Numbered from the stretch's first letter, positions 9,765-20,685 are shown. The stretch: DNA of 64,000 bases from Tridacna crocea (GCA_943736015.1 OX031058.1:23833001-23897000), one strand, 5' to 3'. The notes: generated by a model not told the origin, from the letters alone. Translations and numbers: made by a program.

Positions 9765-10003
9765 TTAGCTCTTTACAAGATTACAAAATGTGGTAACCCG
9801 AGTTTCAGTGACCCTGAGAAAGAAAGCCTCAGAAAACATTGTTGGTAAAGAAGAAATTGCTAGTAACCAGCATTTTCTCCTTTTCTCAGTTTTCTGTACT
9901 CTATCAAAGAGTAATCATCCATTTAGTACACCTTTCATTTTTCATCTGAAAATGCTCTGATTTTGGAAAGGTCTAAGATTTTATTGTTTGGTAAAAAGTT
10001 GTA
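9765..10003 (+). mobile_element. Pal-A1 MITE, diverged
   Basis: ctctttacaag start, L arm (gaccctgagaaagaaagcct), a hairpin with a gap in the right arm, R arm (gaaaatgctctgattttgg) and a tgtttggtaaaaag end. Confidence 0.75.
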
Positions 10004-10014
10004 AAGTAAAGTAT

Positions 10015-10348
10015 TTAACCTTTTACCAAACAACAAAATTTTAGACTGGTCCAAATTGAAAGCACTAATTGCAGACGACAAAATAAGCGTAACTCATAAA
10101 TTGAAATTTTAATTTTATTATTAAGTAATTAAATAGCTTAATCAACGCTTAACAGGCTATCGTATGATAAATTATAATACTCATGAAAATTGAGTGCAAA
10201 TGCAGAAGGGAAATTGAATGAAGCTCAAAGAAAGACATTCGTTTTGCAAAAATTACAGAAATAAGAGAAAATGCCCGTCACCAGCACAAACAATGCTTTC
10301 AAAAGGCAGTAGCTTGATCAAAATAGGGACTGTCTTGTAAAGGGTTAA
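10015..10348 (-). mobile_element. Pal-A1 MITE with ~100 bp of foreign sequence
   Basis: R arm intact to 'aaaataagcgtaactc' near 10100, then AT-rich unrelated sequence (10115-10200), then a worn hairpin (agagaaaatgcccgtcacc) and an L-arm end (tcttgtaaagggttaa). TTAA at both ends. Confidence 0.7.
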
Positions 10349-10739
10349 TCTTAAATAAGGAAGAAGGAAATTTCCACCATAACAGTACACTGTTTATCTT
10401 AATTGTCTGACTGTTTTGCCAAAGTATATTTGACAAATGAATGATGGAATGGGTTGTTTCAAGATCAGACTGAATGATCATGCAGTCTAGTTTCTGATCC
10501 AATGATCCATGCTACACAGAAAAGCATTGATCCAATGCTGATAGTAGGGATGCTAAGAGCCAGACTGGTATCATAATTGGACTGTCTTTTGATGTAAACC
10601 TTTATGAAAACTAAGGAGGACAAAATTTTAATAGACAGCCTAGTAACAATGACAGGCTACTAACCCTTTACTATGGTAAATCTGCATTTTTAATGACCCT
10701 GAGTACAGTTTTACAAAAGAACTAGTGCAAAGGTAAGTT

Positions 10740-10931
10740 TTAACTCTTTTACCAAACAACAAATTTATAGACTGGTCTAAGTTGAAAGCCTTTACAGACG
10801 ACAATATAAATGTGACTGAAATATCAAAATTTGATTTGGGAAGGGTTAAAAACATTTGTCCTCCTTTTCACACAATGTTTTCAAAAAGCTTCTTTCTCAG
10901 GGTTGTTAAAAGTCGGGATTGTGTGGTAAAT
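10740..10931 (-). mobile_element. Pal-A1 MITE lacking the left hairpin arm
   Basis: Complete R arm and L arm, but after gggttaaaaacatttg the sequence jumps straight to cctccttttcacacaatg, so about 40 bp around the hairpin tip are deleted. Confidence 0.8.
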
Positions 10932-11140
10932 ATAATGTGAAGGCTTGGTCGGACTGGCTAACAGATATGTAATGGAGTGAAAACAGACAAAAACATGCAA
11001 AATTTTATAATCCTGTGAGGAAATTCATCTCTGCTGCTCGAGGCTCAAGGGATCAGTGTGTGGAGCGAAGATGCCACACAATGACTGCGCAAGTAACATA
11101 CACTTACCAATATATAACAGATATTATACTGTCTATTTTT

Positions 11141-11385
11141 ACGATATACATTTTTGAACATGCTCAAAACTTCCCACCAGATAGAAAGGACGATATACAT
11201 TTTTGAACATGCTCAAAACTTCCCACTAGATGGAAAGGACGATATACGTTTTTGAACATGCTCAAAACTTCCCACCAGATGGAAAGGACGATATACGTTT
11301 TTGAACATGCTCAAAACTTCCCACCAGATGGAAAGGACGATATACGTTTTTGAACATGCTCAAAACTTCCCACCTGATGGAAAGG
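11141..11385 (+). repeat. 49-bp tandem array, five copies
   Basis: Five perfectly phased units, each starting acgatatac and ending gatggaaagg, with very few differences between copies (for example ataca/atacg). Units touch with no spacers. The array ends cleanly at ggacatcactgg. Confidence 0.95.
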
Positions 11386-11762
11386 ACATCACTGGACATC
11401 GCTGGACAAGTGGGGGATTCACCAATGTTAGAAGGCATCTTTGTTACAAGCAATTTTTTTGCCATTACACATAATGTTTTGAAAAGTTGTCTGCTGCTAG
11501 ACCATAAAATATTGTCCACAGGATGTTATCATAGTTAAAACAGTTAAAACAGTTACTGTTTGAGAAGACCAACAAAACATCCTCTTTTATTTCTAGATCT
11601 ATTAACCAGTTATTTACATATCTTAAACAGTGTGGAAAAGTATATTTTCACCGAGTCAACACCAAGGTTATGAGAAAATCGATGGTGGTCAAATTCATTT
11701 ATTGACAAGTATTTGCCTAACTGGCTCTATATCAGACAGAACAATTTTAGAGTCTTCCATTA

Positions 11763-11992
11763 TTAACCCTTTACCACACAATCCCTGGTTTTTACGACTC
11801 TGAGATAAAAGCCTATTGAAAACATTTTGGGAAAAGGAGAAAATGCTGGTAACCAGCATTTTCTCATTTTCCCAAAATTTTTTTTACCCTGCTCGAAACA
11901 AACTTCAATTTTTGAGTTATGTTTATTTTGTCATCCGCAAGTGCTTTCAATTTGGACCAGTCTAACATTTTCTTGTGTGGTAATGAGTTTAA
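11763..11992 (+). mobile_element. Pal-A1 MITE, full length
   Basis: 230 bp. L arm (aatccctggtttttacgact), hairpin with an attttggg variant in the left arm and cccaaaat in the right, so both arms carry the change. R arm has 'caagtgctttcaatttggacc'. Confidence 0.88.
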
Positions 11993-12892
11993 GGCTTTTA
12001 CAGTCAATGAAGTTTGTAGTAGCTCAAATAGATATAAGATTTATCATTGAAACATTTGAAGACACTGTAGGAACATTCTGTTTACCTGAAGTTTCTGCTT
12101 TTCCGACGATGCTTTCCAAAGTCTTCTGCCTAAAGGCGCTGTCACACTCTAGCGTATAGAGCCAGCGTATGAGGAACGTATCAAATATTTCGAAAAATTG
12201 TTTATACGCACAACATTTTAGCGTATGAAGTCAACTACCAACTGTAACAAATCTTGGTGATGTTGCAGCACAGCAACCTCCATCTCTGAATAGCTAGTAC
12301 AAACTGATACAGATTTGGAAATGTGAGACTTTATATACCCCCCCCCCCCCCATACGCTGGAAATACACATGTAATACGCATGGGATATGTTGGCTGTACG
12401 CTTAGAACACGTTAGGCATAAGTTGAGTACGTTAGACTGTCGTTAAAACTACCATTATAACGTTAGCCATTCGTTAGACACACGTCAGACACACGTTCAT
12501 TATACGCTTCTCTAACGCTAGGTTTCCTGACCCATTCAATTTCAACGTATGAGAAGCGTACTCGACGTATGAGTAACAAACCTTCAGCGTACCTCTAGCG
12601 TGTTCAGCGTATGAGAAACGTATGATGAGCGTAAAATTCATACGTCGGCATACGCTGAAAATTTTTGTGCATGTTCAAAAAATTTTTTGGCCGTCAACGT
12701 ACATCAGCGTACACCGACGTACCCCGGCGTACTAGAAACGTATTCCAGCGTACCCCTTGCGTGTTTCAGCGTATGCCCAAAAAGTCCATACGTTCCTCAT
12801 ACGCTGGCTCTATACGCTAGAGTGTGACAGCCCCTTAAAGCTTGTCAAAAGAATGGGGGGGGGGGGGGCGCGGTCTTTTTGTGGAGGGTTAA
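11989..12892. mobile_element. Decayed Pal-A copy split by the CGTA-rich element
   Basis: Old hairpin traces (gaagacactgtaggaacatt, ttccgacgatgctttcc) run to 12130. After the insertion the copy resumes (agcttgtcaaaagaatgggg) and ends ggagggttaa at 12892. A 14-base G run lies at ~12854-12868. Confidence 0.6.
12134..12835 (+). mobile_element. CGTA-lattice element H1, copy 1 (PIF/Harbinger-like MITE)
   Basis: 702 bp with near-perfect ~50-bp inverted ends starting AGGCGCTGTCACACTCTAGC, flanked by TAA at 12131-12133 and 12836-12838. The interior holds about 30 RCGTA or TACGY motifs in both orientations plus a C14 tract at ~12339. A 3-bp TWA duplication is characteristic of PIF/Harbinger elements. 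No transposase is encoded, so it would be non-autonomous. The second copy (63206-63909) is flanked by TTA. Confidence 0.88.
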
Positions 12893-13919
12893 TTTAGCCT
12901 GAAATATGATACTAAGTAACGACATGCATCATGGGTAGCTTGTTTAAATGTATATAAAGCTGACTAATTTCAGCAGAGTAGACATCATTTGAAATCATCA
13001 GGACAACTTGAGAAAATGCTTGATTTCTCCATTTGTAACCATGTTTTTTTTTTTCTGAAATCTAAATGTTGCTTGCTCAAGTTTGACTTTGCCTTAGGTT
13101 TTGGAGATAAAGTATGAAGTTGATTACCTGTTATGAAAGTCTTGTGCTTTGATAACCGAGAGGTAGACAGCTTTTGAAAACTGTGAGATAAGGAAAGAAT
13201 GTTTTCAACCAACATTTTCTCTTTTTCCCTCAATGTTTTTAGGTGTTTTAAAGACAGTTTTCATCATTTACAAACATTAAATTTTATTTTGTCATCTGCA
13301 GATACTCTCAGATTAGACTAGCCTATAATTTTGTTGTCATGTAATACCCCCATTCCACTAGGGCATGATCTACAGTGCTCTGTGGGCTCATACAGAGCAC
13401 CGTAGATCGCCTCAGATTGCTGCCAGATTCGTGATCATGAGGACCCTTCCTCTCAGATAACAAGCAGATGACGCTCCGCTGGCAATCAAGTAACGACCAT
13501 TGAAATTCGATAGCGATTGAACTGTACATGGTCACTATCATAGCCTCGCTAGGAATTGTGACCTTTATACGACCTGTTTTCGCTCTGTTAGCGACCCGAC
13601 CATACTGTAGTTAAAACTTTTGACCAAGGAATTCATTTTACCTACACCTGGTGGTTTCCAAATGCGAATTGATGATATGATGACTTTGTAGGATTAAAGT
13701 CCCTCCGTACTCAAGGCATTTACATAGTATGGATCGTTAGAGAAAGGATCAGATACAAGGAAATACGGGTACAAGCCCCAAGCTCTTCCTCAAATAGACT
13801 TCCTTGGTTCCTTAACCTTCCTGGTGTAAAGCACTAATGCACGCGGCGCTACCTCTGGGTTTCAAACCAGTTCACCTCTAGTTGGATGGGAACACAAGGT
13901 GTCTCAGCAAGGTCTTAGT

Positions 13920-13990
13920 TTGGCTGGGTATTGAACTTTGGGCCTCAGGATTGATAGTCCAGTGTTTTACCATTGCCCTGAAATGATGAT
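13920..13990 (-). mobile_element. tRNA-like SINE head inside H3
   Basis: On the minus strand there is an A-box-like ggcaatggtaaaacactgg and, after anticodon-arm-like sequence, a B-box-like aagttcaatacc. No clear tail. Confidence 0.45.
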
Positions 13991-14032
13991 AGCTGAGTAG
14001 ACCCTCATTTATATAATTTCCCAAGAGCGCTA

Positions 14033-14164
14033 TTGGAGCGCCATCATATCACCACTTGATCGTAATGAAGCGCCGTCATATCGCCATTTGATCGTATCAG
14101 AGCGCTATCATATGGCCACTTGATCGTATCGGAGGGCTATCATATCGCCACTTGATCGAAACAG
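14033..14164 (+). repeat. 32-bp tandem array, four diverged units
   Basis: Units of the form 'gagcgctatcatatcgccac ttgatcgtat', phased at 32 bp with several substitutions each. Lies in the middle of H3. Confidence 0.85.
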
Positions 14165-14510
14165 AGCACCAGTGCATCTCTAATGGTCACTATTGGATCA
14201 CATAGGAGTGCGATTACTGACATACTGGCAAACATTTTGAACTCATGAGCGATCCGATAGAGCCCCAGTTACAATGTTTAGGTTCAAATTGCATTTCGAA
14301 AGTGATTAAGCAGTGATGTGATGGCGTTCTGAACAGATCGCCACAGATCGCCACAGATCTTTGTGCAAGGGAGTAGACTTATTGCGATCTTGGAGATCCA
14401 TTAAAGATCTGTTAGCATTCTTGGTCAGTTCTTGGTGCTCTGTGTGGCAATCTAAGGCCCTCTGTGAGAGCGCCGTAGATTGCCTACCAGTGGAATGGGG
14501 GTATAATGAG

Positions 14511-14705
14511 TTAACTCTTTAATTCTGCTGAGGAAGAAGACTTTTAAAAACATTTTGGGAAAAGGGGAAATGATCGTAACCAGCATTTCTCCTTTTCTCA
14601 CGCAGTGTCATCTAACCTCCCAAATATAAATTTTAATGTTTATTGAAATTTATTTTGTTGTCTGCAAATACTTTCAATTTAGTCATGTCTAGAATTTTTT
14701 TTGCA
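14511..14705 (+). mobile_element. Pal-A1 copy sharing TTAA with its left neighbour
   Basis: Starts TTAACTCTTTAATTC on the same TTAA that ends the 13145-14514 copy. Hairpin gaaatgatcgtaaccagc is worn; the R arm is present, with the end lost near 14705. Confidence 0.7.
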
Positions 14706-15110
14706 AGAACAGGTATTGGAGAAAGGGCTTGGTGAAATTTCAACTGTTTATCTCAAAGTGAAGGACTTTGCCAATATGTTACATAGACAACTTTTTGAAA
14801 ATAATTTGACAAAAGGAGAAATTATGGCTGACAACTAATTTTTTCCCTGTGCCATAGTGTTTTCTAATGTATGTATAAGACCATAATTTGTTTTGATAAT
14901 GTATGATTTAAAAGGAAATTTTCAAGATTATCTGCTCCAAGTTTGTTTCAGCAAGTAAAATACAAAAAATTCTTTGACTGCTAAATAGATACAATTATTA
15001 TAAAGCCGCATGAGACCGAGGTGATTTCAAATTCTAAACTGCTCATGTAATAATATTCTGTAAATGAAATGGACAGTGTAGCCTCAAGATAAGACTGTTC
15101 ATTCTTTAAC
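14706..15110. other. No recognised gene
   Basis: A faint Pal-A-like hairpin at ~14770-14870 (ttgacaaaaggagaaatta, ttccctgtgccatagtg). Otherwise plain AT-rich sequence. Confidence 0.4.
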
Positions 15111-15115
15111 CCTTT

Positions 15116-15351
15116 CCCAAACAATCCCTGGTTTTTACGGGCCTGGAATAGTAGTTTTTTGAAAACAATGTTGGAAAAGGAGAAGATGCTGGTAACCAGC
15201 ATTTTTGCTGGTAACCAGCATTTTCTCCTTTTCCCACAATGTTTTCTACCCTATCATAGACAGAAATAATCTTTTCAGCAAGAGTTGAATTGGTGTCTGC
15301 AAATGCTTTGAATTTGGTCTAGTCCAAGTTTGTCGTTTGGAAAAGGGTTAA
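15116..15351 (+). mobile_element. Pal-A1 MITE with a duplicated hairpin tip
   Basis: Full ends. The centre reads ...gctggtaaccagcattttt followed by a second gctggtaaccagcatttt, so ~16 bp spanning the loop were copied in tandem. Its right TTAA is the left TTAA of a Pal-A2 copy. Confidence 0.88.
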
Positions 15352-15568
15352 CCCCTTTACGGCATAAGACATTTATATGGTATCTCTAATTGACCCTAAA
15401 TAACAGCAAGGATGAAGCTTTTCTAATGTGTATATGACACCTTTTGATAGCATAGAAAAACATTGTCACAAAAGTGAGTCACGAGCAATTTCACCTTTTG
15501 CCACAATGTTTTCCAAAGGCTCCTACAAGCAATGCGTAGAAATGAGTATCTATGGAGTAAAGGGTTAA
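15348..15568 (-). mobile_element. Pal-A2 MITE
   Basis: 221 bp. L and R arms differ from A1 (R arm has gtatctctaattgaccctaa; L arm has caatgcgtagaaatgagtat). Hairpin core uses agcaatttcaccttttgcca. The left hairpin arm is partly eroded here (acaaaagtgagtcacg). Confidence 0.88.
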
Positions 15569-16480
15569 ACATTCTGATTATGAATCTATACTGTCCACAA
15601 ATATAATTTAATGACCAGACCATAGGGGTGCCAAGAATTAGAATTTCCCCTATTGTGTTTAAGCTATTGATTGTTGCTTGGCAACTTCAAGCTGTCTGGA
15701 AATGAGGCACTCAAAAGCAAGTATGCAGAGTGAAGGTTTTCAAAGGTCAAAACTAATTACACTGTCATATCCTTAATTCGTTTAGTTCTTTTTTCCCCTC
15801 TGATAGTCCTAATTACTATCCTGGCCATCAAAGACATCATGATTAGTTATAATGATGTGGATTTAGGCTCATCTTCAGCCAACATGTCTGGAGATTCTAT
15901 GGCTTTCTTGAAGATATCTAAGAGAGGAATGAATGAGAGTAAATGATGAACTTAAAGGAGCAGGTCAGTAATGATATCAACCTGTTGTGTCTTTCCATAT
16001 AAGAAAGACCTGGGCATGGGCTGCATATACCAACCAGAAGGCAAGGCAAGGCGTGGCGCGGGGCTCAAGGTGACAAAGTGAAAGGCTGTTGTACAAAGTT
16101 TATATCTGTCTGCACAATGGTCACCATCAGTGTTGAGTACATGACAAAGACATTTGGCTGTAAGTCTGTGGACTTGTTCCACGAAAGAAAGTCAAATAAC
16201 TTAAACAATTTACCAGTAAATGTATGAAGACTTAGTAAATTTCTGTATTCATTATGTGTAGAAATTTACTATTAGTCTAACAAATTGACGTGAAATAAAT
16301 GACCTATAATAATATAACCATATTATACACGCTTGAATTATTGTCCGAACTTAGCTTCAGCTAATGTTATCTGAATGCAGAACTATGTGCACATTTTTTA
16401 ACTCTTTAGGTGGCCATAGATTTATAGTGTCTTCAAAAAATACTTAAAATAATATTATATAAAATGAAAATTATTGTGTT
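15569..16480. other. No recognised gene
   Basis: The longest frame (15952-16182, minus, 76 codons) opens MEQVHRLTAKCL, has fairly non-random composition and lies in a locally GC-richer patch (16040-16080), but matches no family I know. It could be a fragment of a decayed repeat or an exon. Confidence 0.3.
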
Positions 16481-16848
16481 GGTTTAAACTGGTAATAGGT
16501 GGCGAGTGACTCGGATCTAAGATTCACTTTCTGTTCAGCCAGATCTTGATCTATGCCATCCGCAAAAGCTTTTTGATTTGGCTATAGTGAAGTAAGGGTC
16601 AAACCAGACATTTTATCAACAGGTATTTCGCTCATTACTACAAAGGTCCATCTTCCCCAAGACAGAACTGTCAACATGAAAAGAGAGATCTGTGTTCATC
16701 ATTCTGTTTTTAAGACAGGTTTTTCTGTAAATGATGGACAAAGTCCAAAAAAAATTAATTGAAGCATACTGTGACGTAAGTGTCAGTGGTTGCATTTTCA
16801 TGATTTTTTTTCCAAAGATCAGCAGAAGTACAAAAATGTCATACTAAA

Positions 16849-17092
16849 TAGCTCAGTTGTAAAGGTTTTGGATCAGTAATTCAAAGTTTTGGGCATTGTC
16901 TTTAGCTGAGGAACACTGTTAGTTTGTTGTAGTGTCTTTGTGCAGTCAGGCACTGCAGGATCTCTGCCTAGCGTAAAGGAAACTTCAGGAAGGTTTGATC
17001 ATGTGAGCTGTTGCTTTGATGTCTGAAATAGTATTGAAAATGGAATAAACAATTAAATCAGGCAATCAATCAATCTAGCAAGCAAGTAATAA
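16849..17092 (+). mobile_element. tRNA-derived SINE with AATC tail
   Basis: tagctcagttgtaaagg is a good A-box; the B-box region (gtaattcaaagttt) is worn. The 3' end reads gtctgaaatagtattgaaaa, then 'ggaataaac' and a run of caatcaatcaatc at ~17060. Confidence 0.7.
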
Positions 17093-17387
17093 ATTATAAG
17101 TTTTCCTCTGAGGTCTTCCCATTCACATCTGCAGTTTCCTTTGTGGCATGTGTTGATCAAGATCAAACTTCAGAAACCATGCAATCTGATCTTTTGCCCA
17201 CTTTGACTACCCTCAATGCTGAAACATTCTGGATGGAAGTAACCTTGAATTTACCATTATTTAGTTCCTGTACAAACTGAAAATGCCTTTTTTGTTAAGT
17301 TAGTGCTGCGAGTGTTTTTTAACCTGTATGGTTACAAACAAGACACTCACTGGCACGGACTGTCTGTCAAAACCAAAATTAATTGCC

Positions 17388-17821
17388 AGAGCTCCGCAGA
17401 TACTCAGGGAGTGATTGGGATTTCAAAATTGAAATTATCAGTTATTCTCCATTAACCCTTTCCCAAACAATCCCTGGTTTTTACGGGTCAGGACTAGAAG
17501 CCTTTTGAAAACATTGTGGGAAAAGGAGAAAATGCTGGTAACCAGCATTTTCTCCTTTTTCCACAATGTTTTCTCCCCTATCATATAGAAAAATCATCTT
17601 TTTAGCAACTTTTAATTTGTCATCTGCAAAATGCTTTCAATTTGGCCTGGGCCAAAATTTGCCGTTTGGGAAAGGGTTAAACCCTATGTTATGCCTTATG
17701 GTACTCATTAGAATAGTCTCATAGTCTCATCGAGACGATTCTAATGTGTACGCACAACATAGGGTTTGGAAGAGAGGTAATGGTTTTAAAGTACCATCAC
17801 TCCCTCTTATCTGGAGCTCTG
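17388..17821. mobile_element. Foldback family Y, split by Pal-A1
   Basis: Inverted ends cagagctccgcagatactca (left) and tctggagctctg (right), with the Y core palindrome (actcattagaatagtctc, gagacgattctaatgtg) at ~17705-17745. A Pal-A1 copy occupies 17453-17680 at what in other Y copies is ctccactaaac. Confidence 0.85.
17453..17680 (+). mobile_element. Pal-A1 MITE nested in Y, TTAA target visible
   Basis: Full 228 bp copy with a near-perfect hairpin. Flanks read ctccaTTAA and TTAAaccctatg, whereas uninterrupted Y copies read ctccactaaacgctatg, so the empty site held a single TTAA-like tetramer. Confidence 0.92.
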
Positions 17822-18338
17822 AATTGCAACAGAACTGTGCAGGTATTCAGAAATAAGAAAAATACTGAAAATTAGAATTGTTTGCAAATCAAGATAAAAC
17901 AAGATCTATGCATTGGAAGCCGAACTATTCCCACCTGGCTTCAATATAACAGGCCATTGAGATTATGACCGAACTGTCTTAGCTCAGATTGTTGATGAAA
18001 GAATATATTTATCCCATCATTCTACATACAAACTCACTTTGCATTCCAAGTTTCTCAGGTATAATATAGTCTTGGGCCTTGCAAAAGAATTAATATTCCA
18101 GGTGAGTACATAACCTTGTGAAGGGTCTTTTGAGATTCACATTGGCTTTGTGGACATTTTAAGTAGAATAAATTCTGACTGCTAGAAACAGGATATCTCA
18201 ATCATCTCTTATGTACTTTGTCCACTTTGCCAAGATATTCTGGATAAAGCATTTTTGAATTTGCAATTTCCTTTGTGTCTTAATTGATACAAGACTGACA
18301 TGGCTTGCAACATGCAAAATAGGGCATTTGGACATTTG
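17822..18338. other. No recognised gene
   Basis: No terminal repeats, SINE boxes or protein similarity seen. Confidence 0.35.
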
Positions 18339-18339
18339 C

Positions 18340-18430
18340 TTAACCCTTTACCAGACGTCAAAATTTTAGCCTTGTCCAAATTGATAGCGTTAGCAGACAG
18401 CAATTTCATTGTGGCTCAAATTGTGTAATT
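18340..18430 (-). mobile_element. Pal-A1 R-arm fragment
   Basis: ttaaccctttaccagacgtc, agccttgtccaaattgatag and a tail of ttttcttttcttttc. Hairpin absent. Confidence 0.65.
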
Positions 18431-18509
18431 TTTTTTCTTTTCTTTTCGCGACTGACAGGAGAAGGGTTGATACAAGTGACAAACTCCGTTGTCTCAATGA
18501 AGAAAGGTC

Positions 18510-18758
18510 TCAACCCTTTCCCAAACGACAAAATTTTGGACCAGTCCAAATTGACAGCACTTGCAGACGACAAAATAAACGTGACGACAAAATAAACTTA
18601 ATTCAAAATTTAAAATTTGTTTCCAGCAGGGTAGAAAACATTGTGGGAAAAGGAGAAAATGCTGGTTACCAGCATTTTCTCCTTTTCCCACAATGTTTTC
18701 AAAAGGCTTCTGTCTCAGGGCCCTAAAAACCAGGGATTGTTTGGTAATTTAGGGTTAA
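18510..18758 (-). mobile_element. Pal-A1 MITE with a duplicated R-arm segment
   Basis: 249 bp, about 20 longer than usual because 'gacgacaaaataaac' occurs twice in a row at ~18565-18600. Perfect hairpin at ~18632-18705. Left TTAA has become TCAA. Confidence 0.88.
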
Positions 18759-18902
18759 ATGATGAACCTGTGTAACAAGAAATAGCTAGTCAAAGAAATA
18801 TTCCACTGTGTATAATAAAATGGTGCTGTGCTACAAACAGATACAGTTAGATAAAAGGGACTCGTAAATTATATTCCTGTCTGGGAAATACCTGTTGACT
18901 AA

Positions 18903-19013
18903 TTAACCCCTCAATAAACAAGAATAGGATTCTAAAAAAATTATTTGAAATGGAGACAATATTTGTGACCAGCATTTATTCCTTTTTCCCCTCAACATTA
19001 TAATACCTATTAA
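18903..19013. mobile_element. Short decayed Pal-A copy
   Basis: ttaacccctcaataaac, then gaccagcatttattcc and a final TTAA shared with the next copy. Confidence 0.5.
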
Positions 19014-19237
19014 CCCTTTACCGCACAATCCCGACTTTTAACGACACTGAGAAAGAAAGCCTTTCAAACATTGTAGGAAAAGGAGAAAATGCTGGTAACC
19101 AGCATTTTCTCCTTTTCCCACAATGTTTTGTACCCTTTCCAAATCAAATTTCAACCTTTGATTCACATTTATTTTGTCGTCTGCAAATGCTTTCAGTTTG
19201 GATTAGTCCAAAATTTTGTCGTTTGGTAAAGAGTGAA
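19010..19237 (+). mobile_element. Pal-A1 MITE, full length
   Basis: 228 bp. L arm aatcccgacttttaacgaca, strong hairpin, R arm 'gctttcagtttggattagtcc'. The right TTAA is mutated to TGAA, where a Pal-A3 begins. Confidence 0.88.
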
Positions 19238-20275
19238 ACTGTCATCCTGCTAAGTAACTGAAATGAAACTTTCAAGCTGGCAGTAAAACCCAAAATATTG
19301 TCAAAATATTGCTATTTCAAAGATATAATTACTTTAGAGAAAACTTCCCCGTTTCGGACAGTGTAGATCAAAGATGAGCCTGCACATTCTGTGCATTTAG
19401 ACCTCAATCTACATTGTCTGCAAAAGGTCGGCGAGTCACCCTTAGGCAGAGTTCTGCCAAGCTTTTTACCTTATGGGGCCAATGGCCCATCCAAGCCCAA
19501 AAAGTGGGGCCAGCTTTTTACAACATGGGGCCATGACTGAAGTTTGGAAATAAATTGAATATAATTACAGACTAGAAACAGAATACCCAATAAAAATCAA
19601 ACATTTCGTATTAATTTAGCAGTTATCTGTTTTATTGATTCTTATTTACAAAGAATTTCCTGCGGTTCAAGGGCCAAAGAAAATGGAAGTATCTCACTTT
19701 GGCATTTCATGTTGCCCAGAGGGCTTGGGCTTGCTATTTGTCATAGCCACTTTTGGTTTTGTTTGACCAAAATAGCTTAGTTTACATTTACAATTCTTCT
19801 TTTCGGCCATCGGAGTTTACCAAGAACAGCGATCATTTGATGCAGAACAAAAAACGAAACCGTTTTCTATTTACTTGTGAAAACGACTCATTGGTTCAAA
19901 ATTCGGGAAACCCAACTTTCATTAAGTAATAAGCCTATCAGAATTGCCGTTATGATCCATAAAACGACTTTGCGAAAAACATGGAAACACTCTCTTGCAC
20001 TCCGGATCATTCACATTCATGTATATGGTGAGTAACGAACGACAACTCTGCTGGGAGATTGACACAGAAGTGAAATTGATTCGAACAAAACAGACTTCCA
20101 GTGAATTTGTTCCAAGTAATCTTCATACCTATGTTGCATGGCTCGTATTTTTAATGAGCCGGGTGGCCCCTCGGATATATTTTTTTAGCGCCATCTGTAA
20201 TTTTTTAGCGCCGATCCCGCAATGGCATGTCCTCGGCAGAACTCTGCTTAGGTGCCTAATTACGGTGAAGAAAAA
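19238..20275 (+). mobile_element. Pal-A3 copy split by a CAGAGTTCTGCC element
   Basis: tcatcctgctaagtaactga start, then ggacagtgtagatcaaagat and the 'atctacattgtctgcaaaa ggtcggcgagtcacc' right part, broken at 19446. The continuation after 20252 is short and weak (tgcctaattacgg). Confidence 0.6.
19447..20246. mobile_element. 800 bp element with CAGAGTTCTGCC ends and 6-bp duplication
   Basis: Left end CAGAGTTCTGCCAAG, right end CTCGGCAGAACTCTG, flanked by cttagg at 19441-19446 and 20247-20252. CAG ends suggest hAT, but hAT duplications are normally 8 bp. Near each end are GGCCCC/GGGGCC-containing segments. An open frame at 19995-20333 (112 codons) inside it and crossing its end is unrecognised. 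Confidence 0.75.
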
Positions 20276-20685
20276 GATTTTTTGTATGAACCATATCAAA
20301 TTTGTCTTCTGCAGTTATGTTAGATATAGCTAGAATTCTGAAATTTTGTCATTTTGTAAATGGCTTACTGATGCCATTATTACCTGAGCAATCATAGCCA
20401 AGTAAATAACATGGGTATGTATTTATTACCTTTCTACCAGACTAACAGGTTCTATGACTTGTACAAATTGGTAACACTCGCATACCACAAAATTGTTGAA
20501 TGTGACTTAAATGATAGAATTCATTTTTAAAAAGGTGGAAAATACGGCTTGTTTCCCAAATTTGCTACTTTTCCCACCTTTTTTTGTAAAGCCTCCTTCT
20601 TCAGAGTCACCAGATGAGTTTCTTGGGAAAGGGTTTAAAAGCTAGGAAGTTATTCTGTCATCATTACTAGAGCCAACTAATCCAC

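Larger units (their letters stand above)
13345..14503. mobile_element. 1.16 kb TAA-flanked element H3 (PIF/Harbinger-like)
   Basis: Inverted ends TACCCCCATTCCACTAGGGCA and TACCCCCATTCCACTGGTAGG, flanked by TAA at 13342-13344 and 14504-14506. Subterminal regions repeat 'gatctacagtgctctgtg'/'agagcgccgtagattgcc' in inverted form. The interior holds a 32-bp tandem array and a SINE head. There is no transposase frame. The family call rests on the 3-bp duplication only. Confidence 0.82.
13145..14514 (+). mobile_element. Pal-A1 copy split by H3 near its right end
   Basis: Hairpin (gaaaactgtgagataagg, cctcaatgttttt) and R arm (tcatctgcagatactctcag) run to ttgttgtcatgtaa at 13344. The last bases, tgagttaa, are at 14507-14514. 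Joining them gives the usual ...catgtaatgagttaa end, which confirms the inserted block between. Confidence 0.8.

Noticed and set aside
11141-11385. CRISPR-like array.
   Set aside because: Units are contiguous with no spacers, and the setting is eukaryotic.
15952-16182. Minus-strand frame of 76 codons as a host exon.
   Set aside because: Composition is plausible, but I found no recognisable domain or convincing splice signals, so it is only mentioned in the surrounding entry.
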